From assembly GCA_963596015.1 (NCBI GenBank), contig CAVBJS010000002.1:1-64000 (forward strand): a DNA stretch of 64,000 bases. Direction: 5' to 3'. Position 1 is the first letter of the stretch, and each line of letters begins with the position of its first letter. Of this stretch, positions 26,308 through 35,063 are shown piece by piece. Both the position numbers and the translations under genes were made by a program. The DNA comes from CAG-791 sp963596015. Its GTDB lineage: Bacteria > Bacillota > Clostridia > Lachnospirales > Lachnospiraceae. Below the pieces are notes generated by a model. That model was not told the DNA's origin. It saw nothing but the letters and a program-made list of their open reading frames with translations, and ran no database searches.

Positions 26308-27084
26308 TTATAACCTGACGCTGACACCCTTTTCCTTAAGGTATCCCTTTACCTCGTTGATCTCCAGTTCCTTATAGTGGAACAGAGAAGCTGCCAGCGC
26401 GGCATCGGCGCATCCCTGTGTCAGAGCTTCATAAAAGTGCTCCTTGTTTCCTGCGCCGCCGGAGGCGATGACCGGGATATTCACATTCTTCGCCACCGTT
26501 CTGGTAAGCTCTAAGTCATAGCCACTCTTGGTACCGTCGCAGTCCATACTGGTCAGCAGGATCTCGCCGGCTCCTAAGGACTGGGCTTTTATAGCCCACT
26601 CGATGGCATCTATGCCGGTATCGATCCGACCGCCGCTGCGGTAGACCGTCCAGCCCTCCGTCAGGCTTTTGTCCTGATTCCGGCGGCGTCTGGCATCGAT
26701 GGCCACCACCACGCACTGGCTTCCGAACTTCTCAGCCCCTTCCGCGATCAATTCCGGTCTTAAGAGGGCTGCGGAATTCACCGCTGTCTTATCGGCGCCC
26801 TCCCGCAGGATGCCCCGCATATCTTCCACACTGCGGATGCCGCCGCCTACGGTAAAAGGGATAAAGACCCGCTCGGCCACCCGTCTTACCATCTCCGTCA
26901 CGGTCGCTCTGGCATCACTGGTAGCGGTAATATCCAGGAAAACCAGTTCATCTGCCCCGGCCTTCGAATAGGCCTCTCCGATCTCCACCGGATCTCCCGC
27001 GTCCTTTAATTGTACAAAATTAACTCCCTTGACTACCCGGCCGTCCTTTACATCCAGGCAGGGAATGATTCTCTTTGTCAGCAT
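26308..27084 (-). CDS. hisF: Imidazole glycerol phosphate synthase cyclase subunit HisF
   Basis: A 258-residue TIM-barrel that closes the imidazole ring with ammonia from HisH, in histidine synthesis. The N-terminal RIIPCLDVKDGRVVKGVNF carries the first catalytic aspartate. DGTKSGYDLELT and VIASGGAG are the later phosphate-binding and catalytic segments. The ATG at 27084 follows AAGGAGCAGCAC. HisH is the gene upstream, 222 bp away. No other his genes are in the window. Confidence 0.96.
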   Translation of the reverse strand: MLTKRIIPCLDVKDGRVVKGVNFVQLKDAGDPVEIGEAYSKAGADELVFLDITATSDARATVTEMVRRVAERVFIPFTVGGGIRSVEDMRGILREGADKTAVNSAALLRPELIAEGAEKFGSQCVVVAIDARRRRNQDKSLTEGWTVYRSGGRIDTGIDAIEWAIKAQSLGAGEILLTSMDCDGTKSGYDLELTRTVAKNVNIPVIASGGAGNKEHFYEALTQGCADAALAASLFHYKELEINEVKGYLKEKGVSVRL

Positions 27085-27306
27085 GTGCTGCTCCTTTTTT
27101 CTGTTACTGTCACTGTCACCGTATCTGCACCGATCAGGCAGCATTGACCGTCACCACAAACTTTATCAGCGTCTGTACACCATTCTTTTCTGTTTTTGAT
27201 TCTGTTTTTTTCAGTTTTCTTTTCCGCTTCCTTTCAACACTTTCAAAGAAAGCGGATAGAAAAGCCTCTTCCCGGCATCTACCTTGTTTTTTCTTCCGAA
27301 GATCCC

Positions 27307-27930
27307 TTATACCGCAAGGAAATTGCTTAGGATCTGCATACCCACTTCCGCACTCTTTTCCGGATGGAACTGGCAGGCGAAGAGATTGTCCTTTTCCACA
27401 GAGGCCTGTACCGTTACACCATAGGGCACGGTGGCGGTGACGATACTCTCATCGGAGGCCTGCAGATAATAGGAATGCACGAAATATACATAGGACTGCT
27501 CCGGCACATCCTTAAAAAGCCGTCCCTCTCTGGGGTAAGAGAGACAATTCCAGCCGATCTGGGGGATCTTCAGAGCTTCGCCGGTAACGGGATCTTTATC
27601 CGGCGGGATCCGCAGGATCTTGCCGGGAAGAAGGCCCAGTCCCTGTACCCCGGGCGTTTCCTCACTCTCCTCAAAAAGAAGCTGCAAGCCAAGACAAATG
27701 CCGAGAAAAGGAATATTTTTGTGTACACACTCCTTGATCACCGGTGTCAGGCCATAGCTGTCCAACTTACCCATGGCATCTCCGAAAGCTCCTACTCCCG
27801 GCAGGATCACGTGGTCTGCGCGGAGGATCACGGAAGGATCCCTGGTGGTGACTGCTTCCCGGTTCAGCTTTTTCAGCGCATTTTCCACGCTCTTTATGTT
27901 GCCGGCATCATAATCGATTATCGCTATCAT
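27307..27930 (-). CDS. hisH: Imidazole glycerol phosphate synthase glutamine amidotransferase subunit HisH
   Basis: A 207-residue class I glutamine amidotransferase that supplies ammonia to HisF. The nucleophile elbow GICLGLQLLFEESEE is intact, and the C-terminal CQFHPEKS supplies the His/Glu of the triad. Start MIAIIDYDAGN at 27930. The ribosome site is weak and the gene overlaps the sensor kinase 3' end by 23 bp, so its translation probably depends on the kinase mRNA. A link between a two-component kinase and hisHF is unusual. Confidence 0.95.
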   Translation of the reverse strand: MIAIIDYDAGNIKSVENALKKLNREAVTTRDPSVILRADHVILPGVGAFGDAMGKLDSYGLTPVIKECVHKNIPFLGICLGLQLLFEESEETPGVQGLGLLPGKILRIPPDKDPVTGEALKIPQIGWNCLSYPREGRLFKDVPEQSYVYFVHSYYLQASDESIVTATVPYGVTVQASVEKDNLFACQFHPEKSAEVGMQILSNFLAV

Positions 27931-29692
27931 TCTGGTCAACTGCCCTTTCTTCCTGTTCATCCGGTGCTTTGCTCTGGGTATCCAAGTCAAACCAGAACTC
28001 TACACCGTTATCATAATTCTTTACACCATAGTCCTGATGCAGCGCCTCCATAATGGCCCTGACGATAGACAGTCCTATGCCGGATCCCCCGTATTCCCTG
28101 GTCCTGGCCTTGTCCACCTTATAGAATTTCTCCCACAGATGGGGCAGGCTGTCCTCGGGGATAGGTTTTCCTGTGTTGAATACACTGATACGTACACAAT
28201 TTTCCATCTGCCGGAAACGGATGTCAACTACTTTATCACCTTCCACATGATGGAGGGCATTGTTGTAATAGTTCATGAAGACTTCCTCGGCGAAGAATTC
28301 ATCGGCCCATACGTAGATGGGATCCTGCTGCTCCATGCGCACCGTCACCTGATCCTTCTGGGATAAGAGCTCTGCGCTGCTTAGATAATTCCGGATCACC
28401 GACACGATATCAAAATGCTCCAGCTGCACCCGATCCTGGCCGAATTCCAGCTGATTTAAAGTCATAAGCTTTTTGATCATATTGTTCATCTTGGCCGCTT
28501 CGTCGATAATGACACCGCAGTAAAACTCTCTGCTCTCCGCATCGTCGTTGATGCAGTCCTGCAAGCCTTCCGCATAGCCCTGGATCAGTGCGATGGGGGT
28601 CTTGAGCTCATGGGATACATTGGAAAGAAATTCCTTGCGCATCTCGTCGGTTTTTTCCTTAGTCTCAATATCCCTTCGCAGCTCATTATTGGCTGTCTTC
28701 AGTTCGGAAATAGTCTGCTCCAGTACTTCGGAGAGCTCATTGATATTTTCTCCCAAAAGAGCCAGCTCATTGCTTCCCTTTCCTGTATATTTGGCATCGA
28801 AATCCAGCGCCTTCATGCGGTTGGAGATCTCCGTCATCTGCCGGATAGGTCTGGTCATACGTCTGGCGATAAAGGTGGCCGCTATGACGCCTACCAGGGC
28901 GGCGCACAGGCCCGCATACAGCAGGAAACGGTTGGCCAGCTGCACACTGTTATGGATACTCTCCATGGGAGCCCGGATCAGGAACAGATTGCCGTTGGAC
29001 AAAAATCCCCACAGTTCCATATAATCCGTGGAGGTTCTGGCCTCGTATACGATCTGGAGGCGATACTGGTCTGTCTCCTGCAGCTGCTGTACCAGGGTAT
29101 ATTCATTCTGGAAAGGAAGCCGGCTCTGTCCCCCACTCTCTTGTGCAGTTTCGTTTTCCTGTTTCTGCGCCGGCGCTCCGTCTGCCGCTTCTGCGCTGTC
29201 TTCCCGGTCACTCTCTGCAGAACCGTCTGTGTTGCCGTCTGCACCGTTTTCTCCACCGGCAGTCTCTGTATCCTCCGATGTATCACTGTCACTGCCGTCC
29301 ACCGGTGTCACATCCTCTCCCGCTCCCTGATTCATGCCGAAAAGATTCTGCCACATCCGCAGATTCATGGCCTCCGGATCGGCGGCATAGCATTTCAGGG
29401 TCTGAGAATCCGCATCCATGACGATGATACCGATATTATTGCCATTGGTCAGTCGTACCATCTGTACATCGAATTCCTCCGAGGTAATGGCATCTCCGTC
29501 GGCGGCCGCCTCCAGGGCATCATAGGCCTTCAAAAGGGTATGCTGCTTTTCCGTTTTATAGTATGGCTCTAAAAAAAAGGAATTTAAAAGATAGCAAAGC
29601 AGGATCGCCCCGAAGACGATCAAAAAGATCACGGATGCAAATTCAAAGCTGATGGTATGATGAAATTTTCTGTTTTTTTGTTGATTTTTCAC
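27908..29692 (-). CDS. Sensor histidine kinase with HAMP domain
   Basis: A membrane-bound histidine kinase of about 594 residues. The first membrane span is near the N-terminus and the second just before the HAMP domain (ARRMTRPIRQMTEISNRM). The phosphoacceptor motif is FLSNVSHELKTP. The ATPase domain has a DKARTREYGGSGIGLS G-box. Between the two spans is an extracellular region with a long acidic Ser/Asp/Glu/Gly insert. The GTG at 29692, preceded by GGAGAAAGT, is preferred over an ATG 12 codons upstream that has no ribosome site. The cognate regulator is divergently transcribed. An in-frame signal for the ligand is not visible. Confidence 0.92.
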   Translation of the reverse strand: MKNQQKNRKFHHTISFEFASVIFLIVFGAILLCYLLNSFFLEPYYKTEKQHTLLKAYDALEAAADGDAITSEEFDVQMVRLTNGNNIGIIVMDADSQTLKCYAADPEAMNLRMWQNLFGMNQGAGEDVTPVDGSDSDTSEDTETAGGENGADGNTDGSAESDREDSAEAADGAPAQKQENETAQESGGQSRLPFQNEYTLVQQLQETDQYRLQIVYEARTSTDYMELWGFLSNGNLFLIRAPMESIHNSVQLANRFLLYAGLCAALVGVIAATFIARRMTRPIRQMTEISNRMKALDFDAKYTGKGSNELALLGENINELSEVLEQTISELKTANNELRRDIETKEKTDEMRKEFLSNVSHELKTPIALIQGYAEGLQDCINDDAESREFYCGVIIDEAAKMNNMIKKLMTLNQLEFGQDRVQLEHFDIVSVIRNYLSSAELLSQKDQVTVRMEQQDPIYVWADEFFAEEVFMNYYNNALHHVEGDKVVDIRFRQMENCVRISVFNTGKPIPEDSLPHLWEKFYKVDKARTREYGGSGIGLSIVRAIMEALHQDYGVKNYDNGVEFWFDLDTQSKAPDEQEERAVDQNDSDNRL

Positions 29693-29956
29693 ACTTTCTC
29701 CGTTTCTGTGCAGCTTTACCCTTGCCATCTGATCCGTCAGGTGGTGGGGACTATCTAAGATGTAAGTATATATAGGGTTGAAAGCACCTCCAGACGCCGT
29801 ATCAGCGCCATCTCAGCACCGTCCGGGAGATCCGGCGGTACGCTGCTTTGCTGACAAAGGACCGGGATAAAGCATGTCACACTGTACTATACTAAAGCAC
29901 ATACAAAAAAAATTCCATCTTTTTCACACGAAAGTCACATACTTCAGGTATAGTAT

Positions 29957-30059
29957 GTTACAGTTCAGCCCCCAGTCAGGCGGCAGGTCCTTTCAGAGAT
30001 GTCCGGTTTCCGGACCGCTTCTTAACTTCCTGACGTCTGGCTGGCGTCTGAACTGTAAC
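29957..30059. repeat. Large palindrome between the kinase and its regulator
   Basis: GTTACAGTTCAG (29957-29968) is exactly complementary to CTGAACTGTAAC (30048-30059). Partial pairing continues inward. An inner TCCGG/CCGGA hairpin lies at about 30002-30014. It belongs to the same family as the palindromes at 22.4, 52.9 and 58.4 kb. The flanking 29.7-30.1 kb gap also holds facing TATACT-like boxes (CTATACT, GTATAGTATG), probably the divergent promoters, but no exact promoter can be assigned. Confidence 0.65.
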
Positions 30060-30102
30060 TATAGTATAGTTAAGTAAAAGACAAGAGAAAGTGAGGTTTC
30101 CT

Positions 30103-30774
30103 ATGGAGCAGCTGAAAATACTGGTAGTTGATGATGAGAGCAGAATGCGCAAGCTGGTACGGGACTTTCTGGTAAAGAGCAATTTCCAGGTAGTGGAGGC
30201 TGCCAACGGCGCGCAGGCTCTGGATATCTTCTTCGAGCAGAAGGATATCGCTCTGATCATTCTGGACGTTATGATGCCGGAAATGGACGGATGGCAGGTC
30301 TGCAAAGAGGTGCGCAATTATTCCAAGGTGCCCATCATCATGCTCACTGCCAAGTCCGATGAGCGGGATGAGCTGCAGGGCTTTGACCTGGGGGTAGATG
30401 AATATGTGACCAAGCCTTTTTCCCCTAAGACCCTGGTGGCCAGAGTGGAAGCGATCCTTCGCCGCACCGGCCAGAGCAATGACAATAAGAGCCTGGAATA
30501 CAAGGGCATCGTCATCGACCAGACCGCCCATACGGTCACCATTGACGGCAAGCCTATCGAGCTTAGTTTCAAAGAGTTTGAGCTTCTGACCTACTTTATG
30601 GAAAATAAGGGCATCGCCCTCTCCCGGGAAAAGATCCTTAACAGCGTCTGGAACTACGATTACTTCGGCGACGCCCGCACCATCGATACCCATGTTAAAA
30701 AGCTGCGGAGCAAGCTGGGGGAGAAAGGTGATCTGATCATCACCATTTGGGGCATTGGTTATAAATTTGAGTAA
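30103..30774 (+). CDS. OmpR/PhoB family response regulator
   Basis: A 223-residue regulator and the only plus-strand gene recognised. The receiver domain has the acidic pair DD (10-11), the phosphoacceptor D55 in LDVMMP and the conserved lysine in LTAKSDE. The C-terminal winged-helix DNA-binding domain ends with DTHVKKLRSKLG and GIGYKFE. The ATG at 30103 has GAGGTTTCCT before it. It is divergent from the HAMP kinase, which is almost certainly its partner. Targets are unknown. Confidence 0.95.
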   Translation: MEQLKILVVDDESRMRKLVRDFLVKSNFQVVEAANGAQALDIFFEQKDIALIILDVMMPEMDGWQVCKEVRNYSKVPIIMLTAKSDERDELQGFDLGVDEYVTKPFSPKTLVARVEAILRRTGQSNDNKSLEYKGIVIDQTAHTVTIDGKPIELSFKEFELLTYFMENKGIALSREKILNSVWNYDYFGDARTIDTHVKKLRSKLGEKGDLIITIWGIGYKFE

Positions 30775-30851
30775 ATGGATTGCTGTATTATCCCCCATTC
30801 CTGCGATTTGAATTACGGTATGTAAACTCGCTGCCGGTTTGTTACTATTAG

Positions 30852-30912
30852 GCACCCCATCCGCAAAGCTGCTGTCCCGCAGCTTTGCGGATGGGGTGCA
30901 GCTTTCCTTTTG
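30852..30912 (+). terminator. Perfect 21-bp-stem terminator after the response regulator
   Basis: A 21-nt arm (30852-30872) is exactly complementary to 30879-30899 around the loop TGTCCC, and CTTTCCTTTT follows. The stem is unusually long. Confidence 0.75.
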
Positions 30913-30993
30913 CTCCTGTGACGTTCTCGCCAAATAAATCTGCAGAATCTGCAATAATGTACTTTACTCTGAATTGTTACTATTTTTCTTTTC

Positions 30994-31041
30994 AAAAAAA
31001 GGAAGAAGAAACCCACTCACGGATTTCTCCTTCCTTTTTTT
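30994..31041. terminator. Bidirectional terminator-like hairpin
   Basis: AAAAAAAGGAAGAAGAAA (30994-31011) pairs with TTTCTCCTTCCTTTTTTT (31024-31041) with one wobble. T tracts flank on both strands. It sits in the 445-bp convergent gap between the response regulator and the sodium-pump cluster, where no gene is seen. Confidence 0.7.
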
Positions 31042-31118
31042 ACTTTTTCTTTTCTGATTTTCTCGCTCTTTTTCCTTAATGCAAAGGAACACAAAACGAA
31101 TCTTCTTCCTCTGTATTG

Positions 31119-31170
31119 ATCTGCATCAGGCTGTGGTCTGTCTTTAAACAAGCCACAGCCGATGCGTGAT
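31119..31170 (-). terminator. Hairpin after the decarboxylase cluster
   Basis: GGCTGTGG pairs with CCACAGCC. The stem extends outward through GCATC/GATGC and GATC/GATC. There is no good T tract on the minus strand, so it may be an mRNA 3' end stabiliser more than a strict terminator. Short CAGATCCT direct repeats follow up to 31215. Confidence 0.5.
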
Positions 31171-31219
31171 CTTCAGATTCTCAGAAATGATCCTCAGATC
31201 CTCAGATCCTCAGAAAGAC

Positions 31220-32635
31220 TTATGCCGGATAGCTGCCGGTCTTGGTATCTGCCTTGGTCAGGTCTACCTTCTCCTGCTGTGCAAGACGATACTTGAAGAA
31301 CTCTACAGCAACCTGCGGGAACAGTGCATAGGACAGAACGTCCTCGTCCTGCTGCTTCCACTGCTTCATCTCGGACTCGATCTTGTCAAGCTCGTTGGGG
31401 ATGTTGTCAGCGGGACGGCAGGTGATCACTTCTCTGTCGCCGATAACCTTCTTCTGTACTTCCGGATTGAAAGGCTTAATGGTCTTGCCATACTTACCGG
31501 AAAGCAGATCCTTGGTCTGGTCAGTTGCCATCTTATAGCGCTCGCCCATCAGTACGTTCATAACGGCCTGGGTACCTACGATCTGGGAAGAAGGAGTAAC
31601 CAGCGGGGGCTCACCAAAGTCCTTACGAACTCTCGGGATCTCCTCCAGCACGTCGTTGTACTTATCGCTTGCATTCTGCTCCTTCAGCTGGCTAACCATG
31701 TTGGAAAGCATGCCGCCGGGAACCTGATACATCAGAGTCTTGATGTTAACGCCCAGCACCTTAGGATCCAGAAGGCCGGTCTTTAAGCACTCTTCTCTGT
31801 AAGGACGGAAATAATCTGCGATCTCAGCCAAAAGCTTCTGATCCAGACCGCTGTCATACTGGGTGCCGCGGAAGGTCTCTACCATAACCTCGGTTGCAGG
31901 CTGGGAAGTACCCAGTGCAAAGGGGCTGATAGCGCAGTCGATGATGTCTACACCGGCCTCTACAGCCTTTAAGTAGGTCATGCTTGCCACACCGGAAGTA
32001 TAGTGGGTGTGCAGATCGATAGGCAGATTGGTAGCAGACTTCATAGCACGGATCAGCTTGTCAGCCTCATAGGGAACCAGCAGACCTGCCATATCCTTAA
32101 CGCAGATAGAATCCGCACCCATGCTCTCGATCTCTTTGCAGATGTTCATCCAGTAATCCATGGTATAAGCATCGCCTAAGGTATAGCTGAGGGCAACCTG
32201 TGCATGACCGCCTTCCTTCTTGCAGGCCTTGACAGCGCACTCTAAGTTGCGCAGGTCATTTAAGCAGTCGAAGATACGCATGATATCGATACCGTTGGCA
32301 ATGGACTTCTGTACGAAGTACTCTACCACGTCATCTGCGTAGTGACGATAGCCGAGAATATTCTGGCCGCGGAAAAGCATCTGCAGCTTGGTATTCTTAA
32401 AGCCGGCTCTTAACTTGCGAAGTCTCTCCCACGGATCTTCCTTCAGGAAACGAAGGCTGGCATCAAAAGTAGCACCGCCCCAGCACTCTACTGCAGCGTA
32501 TCCTACCTTGTCCATGGTGTCGATGATAGGGAGCATTTCTTCGGTAGGCATTCTGGTGGCGATCAGGGACTGATGTGCGTCACGCAGAACGGTCTCCATA
32601 ATTTTAATAGGCTTTTTAACCTGTTCTTCAGACAT
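31220..32635 (-). CDS. oadA: Oxaloacetate decarboxylase alpha-type / transcarboxylase 5S-type carboxyltransferase
   Basis: A 471-residue TIM-barrel carboxyltransferase that moves CO2 between pyruvate/oxaloacetate and biotin. The metal and substrate motif ETVLRDAHQSL, CWGGATFD and LHTHYTSG are intact. It ends after the conserved post-barrel domain and has no biotinyl domain; a separate carrier gene supplies that function in this cluster. Start at 32635 after AAGGAGTTATTATCC. It is the last gene of a five-gene run. Without the membrane subunits it would be read as pyruvate carboxylase subunit B or transcarboxylase 5S. Confidence 0.9.
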   Translation of the reverse strand: MSEEQVKKPIKIMETVLRDAHQSLIATRMPTEEMLPIIDTMDKVGYAAVECWGGATFDASLRFLKEDPWERLRKLRAGFKNTKLQMLFRGQNILGYRHYADDVVEYFVQKSIANGIDIMRIFDCLNDLRNLECAVKACKKEGGHAQVALSYTLGDAYTMDYWMNICKEIESMGADSICVKDMAGLLVPYEADKLIRAMKSATNLPIDLHTHYTSGVASMTYLKAVEAGVDIIDCAISPFALGTSQPATEVMVETFRGTQYDSGLDQKLLAEIADYFRPYREECLKTGLLDPKVLGVNIKTLMYQVPGGMLSNMVSQLKEQNASDKYNDVLEEIPRVRKDFGEPPLVTPSSQIVGTQAVMNVLMGERYKMATDQTKDLLSGKYGKTIKPFNPEVQKKVIGDREVITCRPADNIPNELDKIESEMKQWKQQDEDVLSYALFPQVAVEFFKYRLAQQEKVDLTKADTKTGSYPA

Positions 32636-32665
32636 GGATAATAACTCCTTCCTGTTTAGTATAAA

Positions 32666-33814
32666 TTAGATTCCGAACACTGCCATGAACACACCGGCCA
32701 CGACAGCAGTACCGATAACGCCGGCCACGTTAGGTCCCATAGCATGCATCAGCAGGAAGTTCGAAGGATCTTCCTCTGCGCCTACCTTCTGGGATACACG
32801 GGCAGCCATAGGTACAGCGGATACACCGGCAGAACCGATCAAAGGGTTGATCTTGCCGCCGGATAAGAAATTCATGATCTTACCGAATACAACACCAGCT
32901 GCGGTACCGAATGCGAAAGCCACCAGACCCAGTGCCACGATCTTTAAGGTGTCTGCATTCAGGAATGCCTCTGCACTGGTCTTCGCACCTACGGAAGTAC
33001 CTAACAGGATAACGACGATGTACATAAGGGCATTGGATGCGGTATCGGTCAGCTGTCTTACCACGCCGCTCTCACGGAACAGGTTACCTAACATCAGCAT
33101 ACCGATCAAAGGCGCTGTGGTAGGAAGCAGCATACAAACTACAACGGTTACGACGATAGGGAACAGAATCTTCTCTAACTTGGATACGGGACGAAGCTGT
33201 TCCATCTTGATCTGACGCTCTTTCTTGGTAGTCAGCGCTCTCATGATCGGGGGCTGGATAATGGGCACCAGAGACATGTAAGAATAAGCTGCCACGGCGA
33301 TGGGGCCAAGCAGATCGGTCTGTCCTAACTTAGAAGCAAGGAAAATGGAAGTAGGGCCGTCAGCACCGCCGATGATAGCGATGGAAGCAGCTGCCTTTCC
33401 GTTAAAGCCAAGGGCGATAGCGCCGAAGTAAGCAGCGAAGATACCGAACTGTGCTGCTGCGCCCAGCAAAAAGCTCTTGGGGTTTGCGATCAGGGGACCG
33501 AAGTCTGTCATCGCACCTACGCCCATGAAGATCAGGGACGGGAGAATAGCCCACTCATCGAGCAGGTAGAAATAGTACAGCAAACCACCTGTACCGTTGG
33601 ATGAATCCTCGATGCTTAACATAATATCCGGATAGATATTTACTAACAGCATACCGAATGCGATCGGTACCAGCAAAAGGGGCTCAAATCCCTTGGCAAT
33701 AGCCAGATACAGGAAAATGAAAGCCACAAGGATCATCAGGTAATTTCCCCAGGTAAGGTTCAGGAAAGCGGTCTGGTGCACCAGGTTATTTAATGTTTCT
33801 GCAATATATGCCAT
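32666..33814 (-). CDS. oadB: Sodium-translocating decarboxylase beta subunit
   Basis: A 382-residue integral membrane protein with about 9-11 spans. It decarboxylates carboxybiotin and pumps Na+ outward. Conserved segments include GGADGPTSIFLASKLG, with the Na+-binding aspartate, and LLMHAMGPNVAGVIGTAV near the C-terminus. AGGAGGTCTAAAAGTT precedes the ATG. The subunit is shared by oxaloacetate, methylmalonyl-CoA, glutaconyl-CoA and malonate pumps, so the alpha subunits define the substrate. Confidence 0.94.
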   Translation of the reverse strand: MAYIAETLNNLVHQTAFLNLTWGNYLMILVAFIFLYLAIAKGFEPLLLVPIAFGMLLVNIYPDIMLSIEDSSNGTGGLLYYFYLLDEWAILPSLIFMGVGAMTDFGPLIANPKSFLLGAAAQFGIFAAYFGAIALGFNGKAAASIAIIGGADGPTSIFLASKLGQTDLLGPIAVAAYSYMSLVPIIQPPIMRALTTKKERQIKMEQLRPVSKLEKILFPIVVTVVVCMLLPTTAPLIGMLMLGNLFRESGVVRQLTDTASNALMYIVVILLGTSVGAKTSAEAFLNADTLKIVALGLVAFAFGTAAGVVFGKIMNFLSGGKINPLIGSAGVSAVPMAARVSQKVGAEEDPSNFLLMHAMGPNVAGVIGTAVVAGVFMAVFGI

Positions 33815-33846
33815 AACTTTTAGACCTCCTGGTTTGGTGATACGGA

Positions 33847-34236
33847 TTAGTTAAGGGTTGCCAGTACGGCACCTGCCTCAACGGAATCACCAACCGCACA
33901 ATTGATGCTTGCTACTACGCCGTCCTGAGGAGCAACCATAGGGATCTCCATCTTCATAGCTTCTACGATCACGACTGCATCACCCTTCTTAACAGCGGTG
34001 CCTACAGCAGCCTCGATTTTGAATACCTTGCCTGCTGCGCCGGCTTCTACGTTGATGCTGCCTGCTGCGCCTGCCGGAGCTGCTGCGGGTGCAGGTGCTG
34101 CTGCGGGAGCGGGAGCTGCTGCTACAGGAGCAGGTGCTGCCACGGGAGCTGCTACAGGAGCAGATGCTGTTGCGCCGGTCTCTTCTACAGATACGCTGTA
34201 TGCAACGCCATTCACGGTAATGGTATAGTTCTTCAT
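33847..34236 (-). CDS. Biotin carboxyl carrier protein of the decarboxylase complex
   Basis: A 129-residue carrier. An N-terminal segment of about 25 residues is followed by an Ala/Pro-rich flexible linker (about 28-60) and a C-terminal biotinyl domain with VEAMKMEIPM, whose lysine is biotinylated. The domain would shuttle carboxybiotin between the carboxyltransferases and OadB. It resembles the 1.3S carrier of transcarboxylase and the gamma subunit of glutaconyl-CoA decarboxylase. AGGAGGAATTATC precedes the start. Confidence 0.92.
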   Translation of the reverse strand: MKNYTITVNGVAYSVSVEETGATASAPVAAPVAAPAPVAAAPAPAAAPAPAAAPAGAAGSINVEAGAAGKVFKIEAAVGTAVKKGDAVVIVEAMKMEIPMVAPQDGVVASINCAVGDSVEAGAVLATLN

Positions 34237-34283
34237 GATAATTCCTCCTGATTAAATGGATTCTATGATACTTTGTATTCTTA

Positions 34284-35051
34284 TTATCTCCAGTTCCTTC
34301 TGGAAACCTTGCGAATCGAACGAACCACAAAACCGTCCGTCGTTGTGCGGCCTTCTGCCGCTGCCACTGCTGCTGCGATGACTGCTACCAGCTGGCTGTC
34401 ATTCATGGGATCTGCTGCGGGAGCCGGTGCGGCCGGTGCAGGTGCAGCTGCTTTTACAGGTGCTGCCTCTGCTGCGGGGGCTGCCTTCTTGGCTGCTGCC
34501 GCCTTCTTCTCCTCGCTTGCCTTCTGTGCCTTGCCGATCAGCGGGAACAGACTGATGATGAAGCTGATCAGGATCAGGATCACGAAGGTGGTGCCCATGC
34601 CCAGTACGGTATTCAGGCCGGCCTGTCCCATCAGCTCGCCCAGAGAATACTTGACATTGGTGTTGATGGCGGTAATAGCACCGGTGCTGTCTGTGGTGAT
34701 CAGAATGGTGGCATCGTGATCGGTACCCTCTGCCAGCAGATTAATGGTAATGCCGTCTGCTGTTACCTCTGCCTCTTCTTCCTTATAGGTACCTGTAAAA
34801 GAACCAACATCCTCTAAAGCGGATTCCATGCCGTCAAATGCAGCGATCAGTACATCATTGCTGGCATATTGATCGACCTGATCATTGGTGATAATGGTCA
34901 CCATCTGGGCTACCATATTCTCACCGGTGGAGATTGCCTCTTCTTCGGTCATCAGTCCGCTCTCAGTGGTATCACTTGCTGCGGAAGAGCCGCAGGCTGT
35001 CAGGCCGAAGACACAGGTGATCACTGCTAATACTGTTAACCATTTTTTCAT
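34284..35051 (-). CDS. Lipoprotein fused to an OadG-type sodium pump subunit
   Basis: A 255-residue protein. Residues 1-20 form a lipoprotein signal with lipobox LTAC. An exported domain of about 110 residues follows, with no family recognised with certainty. A single membrane span (VILILISFIISLFPLIG) comes next, followed by a Lys/Ala/Pro-rich cytoplasmic stretch and a short C-terminal helix ending RSIRKVSRRNWR. The span plus Pro/Ala tail is typical of OadG, which anchors the alpha and beta subunits. The extracellular lipoprotein domain is an addition to the usual 80-100-residue OadG. AGGAGACACAAC precedes the start. Confidence 0.8.
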   Translation of the reverse strand: MKKWLTVLAVITCVFGLTACGSSAASDTTESGLMTEEEAISTGENMVAQMVTIITNDQVDQYASNDVLIAAFDGMESALEDVGSFTGTYKEEEAEVTADGITINLLAEGTDHDATILITTDSTGAITAINTNVKYSLGELMGQAGLNTVLGMGTTFVILILISFIISLFPLIGKAQKASEEKKAAAAKKAAPAAEAAPVKAAAPAPAAPAPAADPMNDSQLVAVIAAAVAAAEGRTTTDGFVVRSIRKVSRRNWR

Positions 35052-35063
35052 GTTGTGTCTCCT

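Noticed and set aside
28610..29572. Plus-strand open frame of 320 codons
   Set aside because: Antisense to the sensor kinase and without family features.
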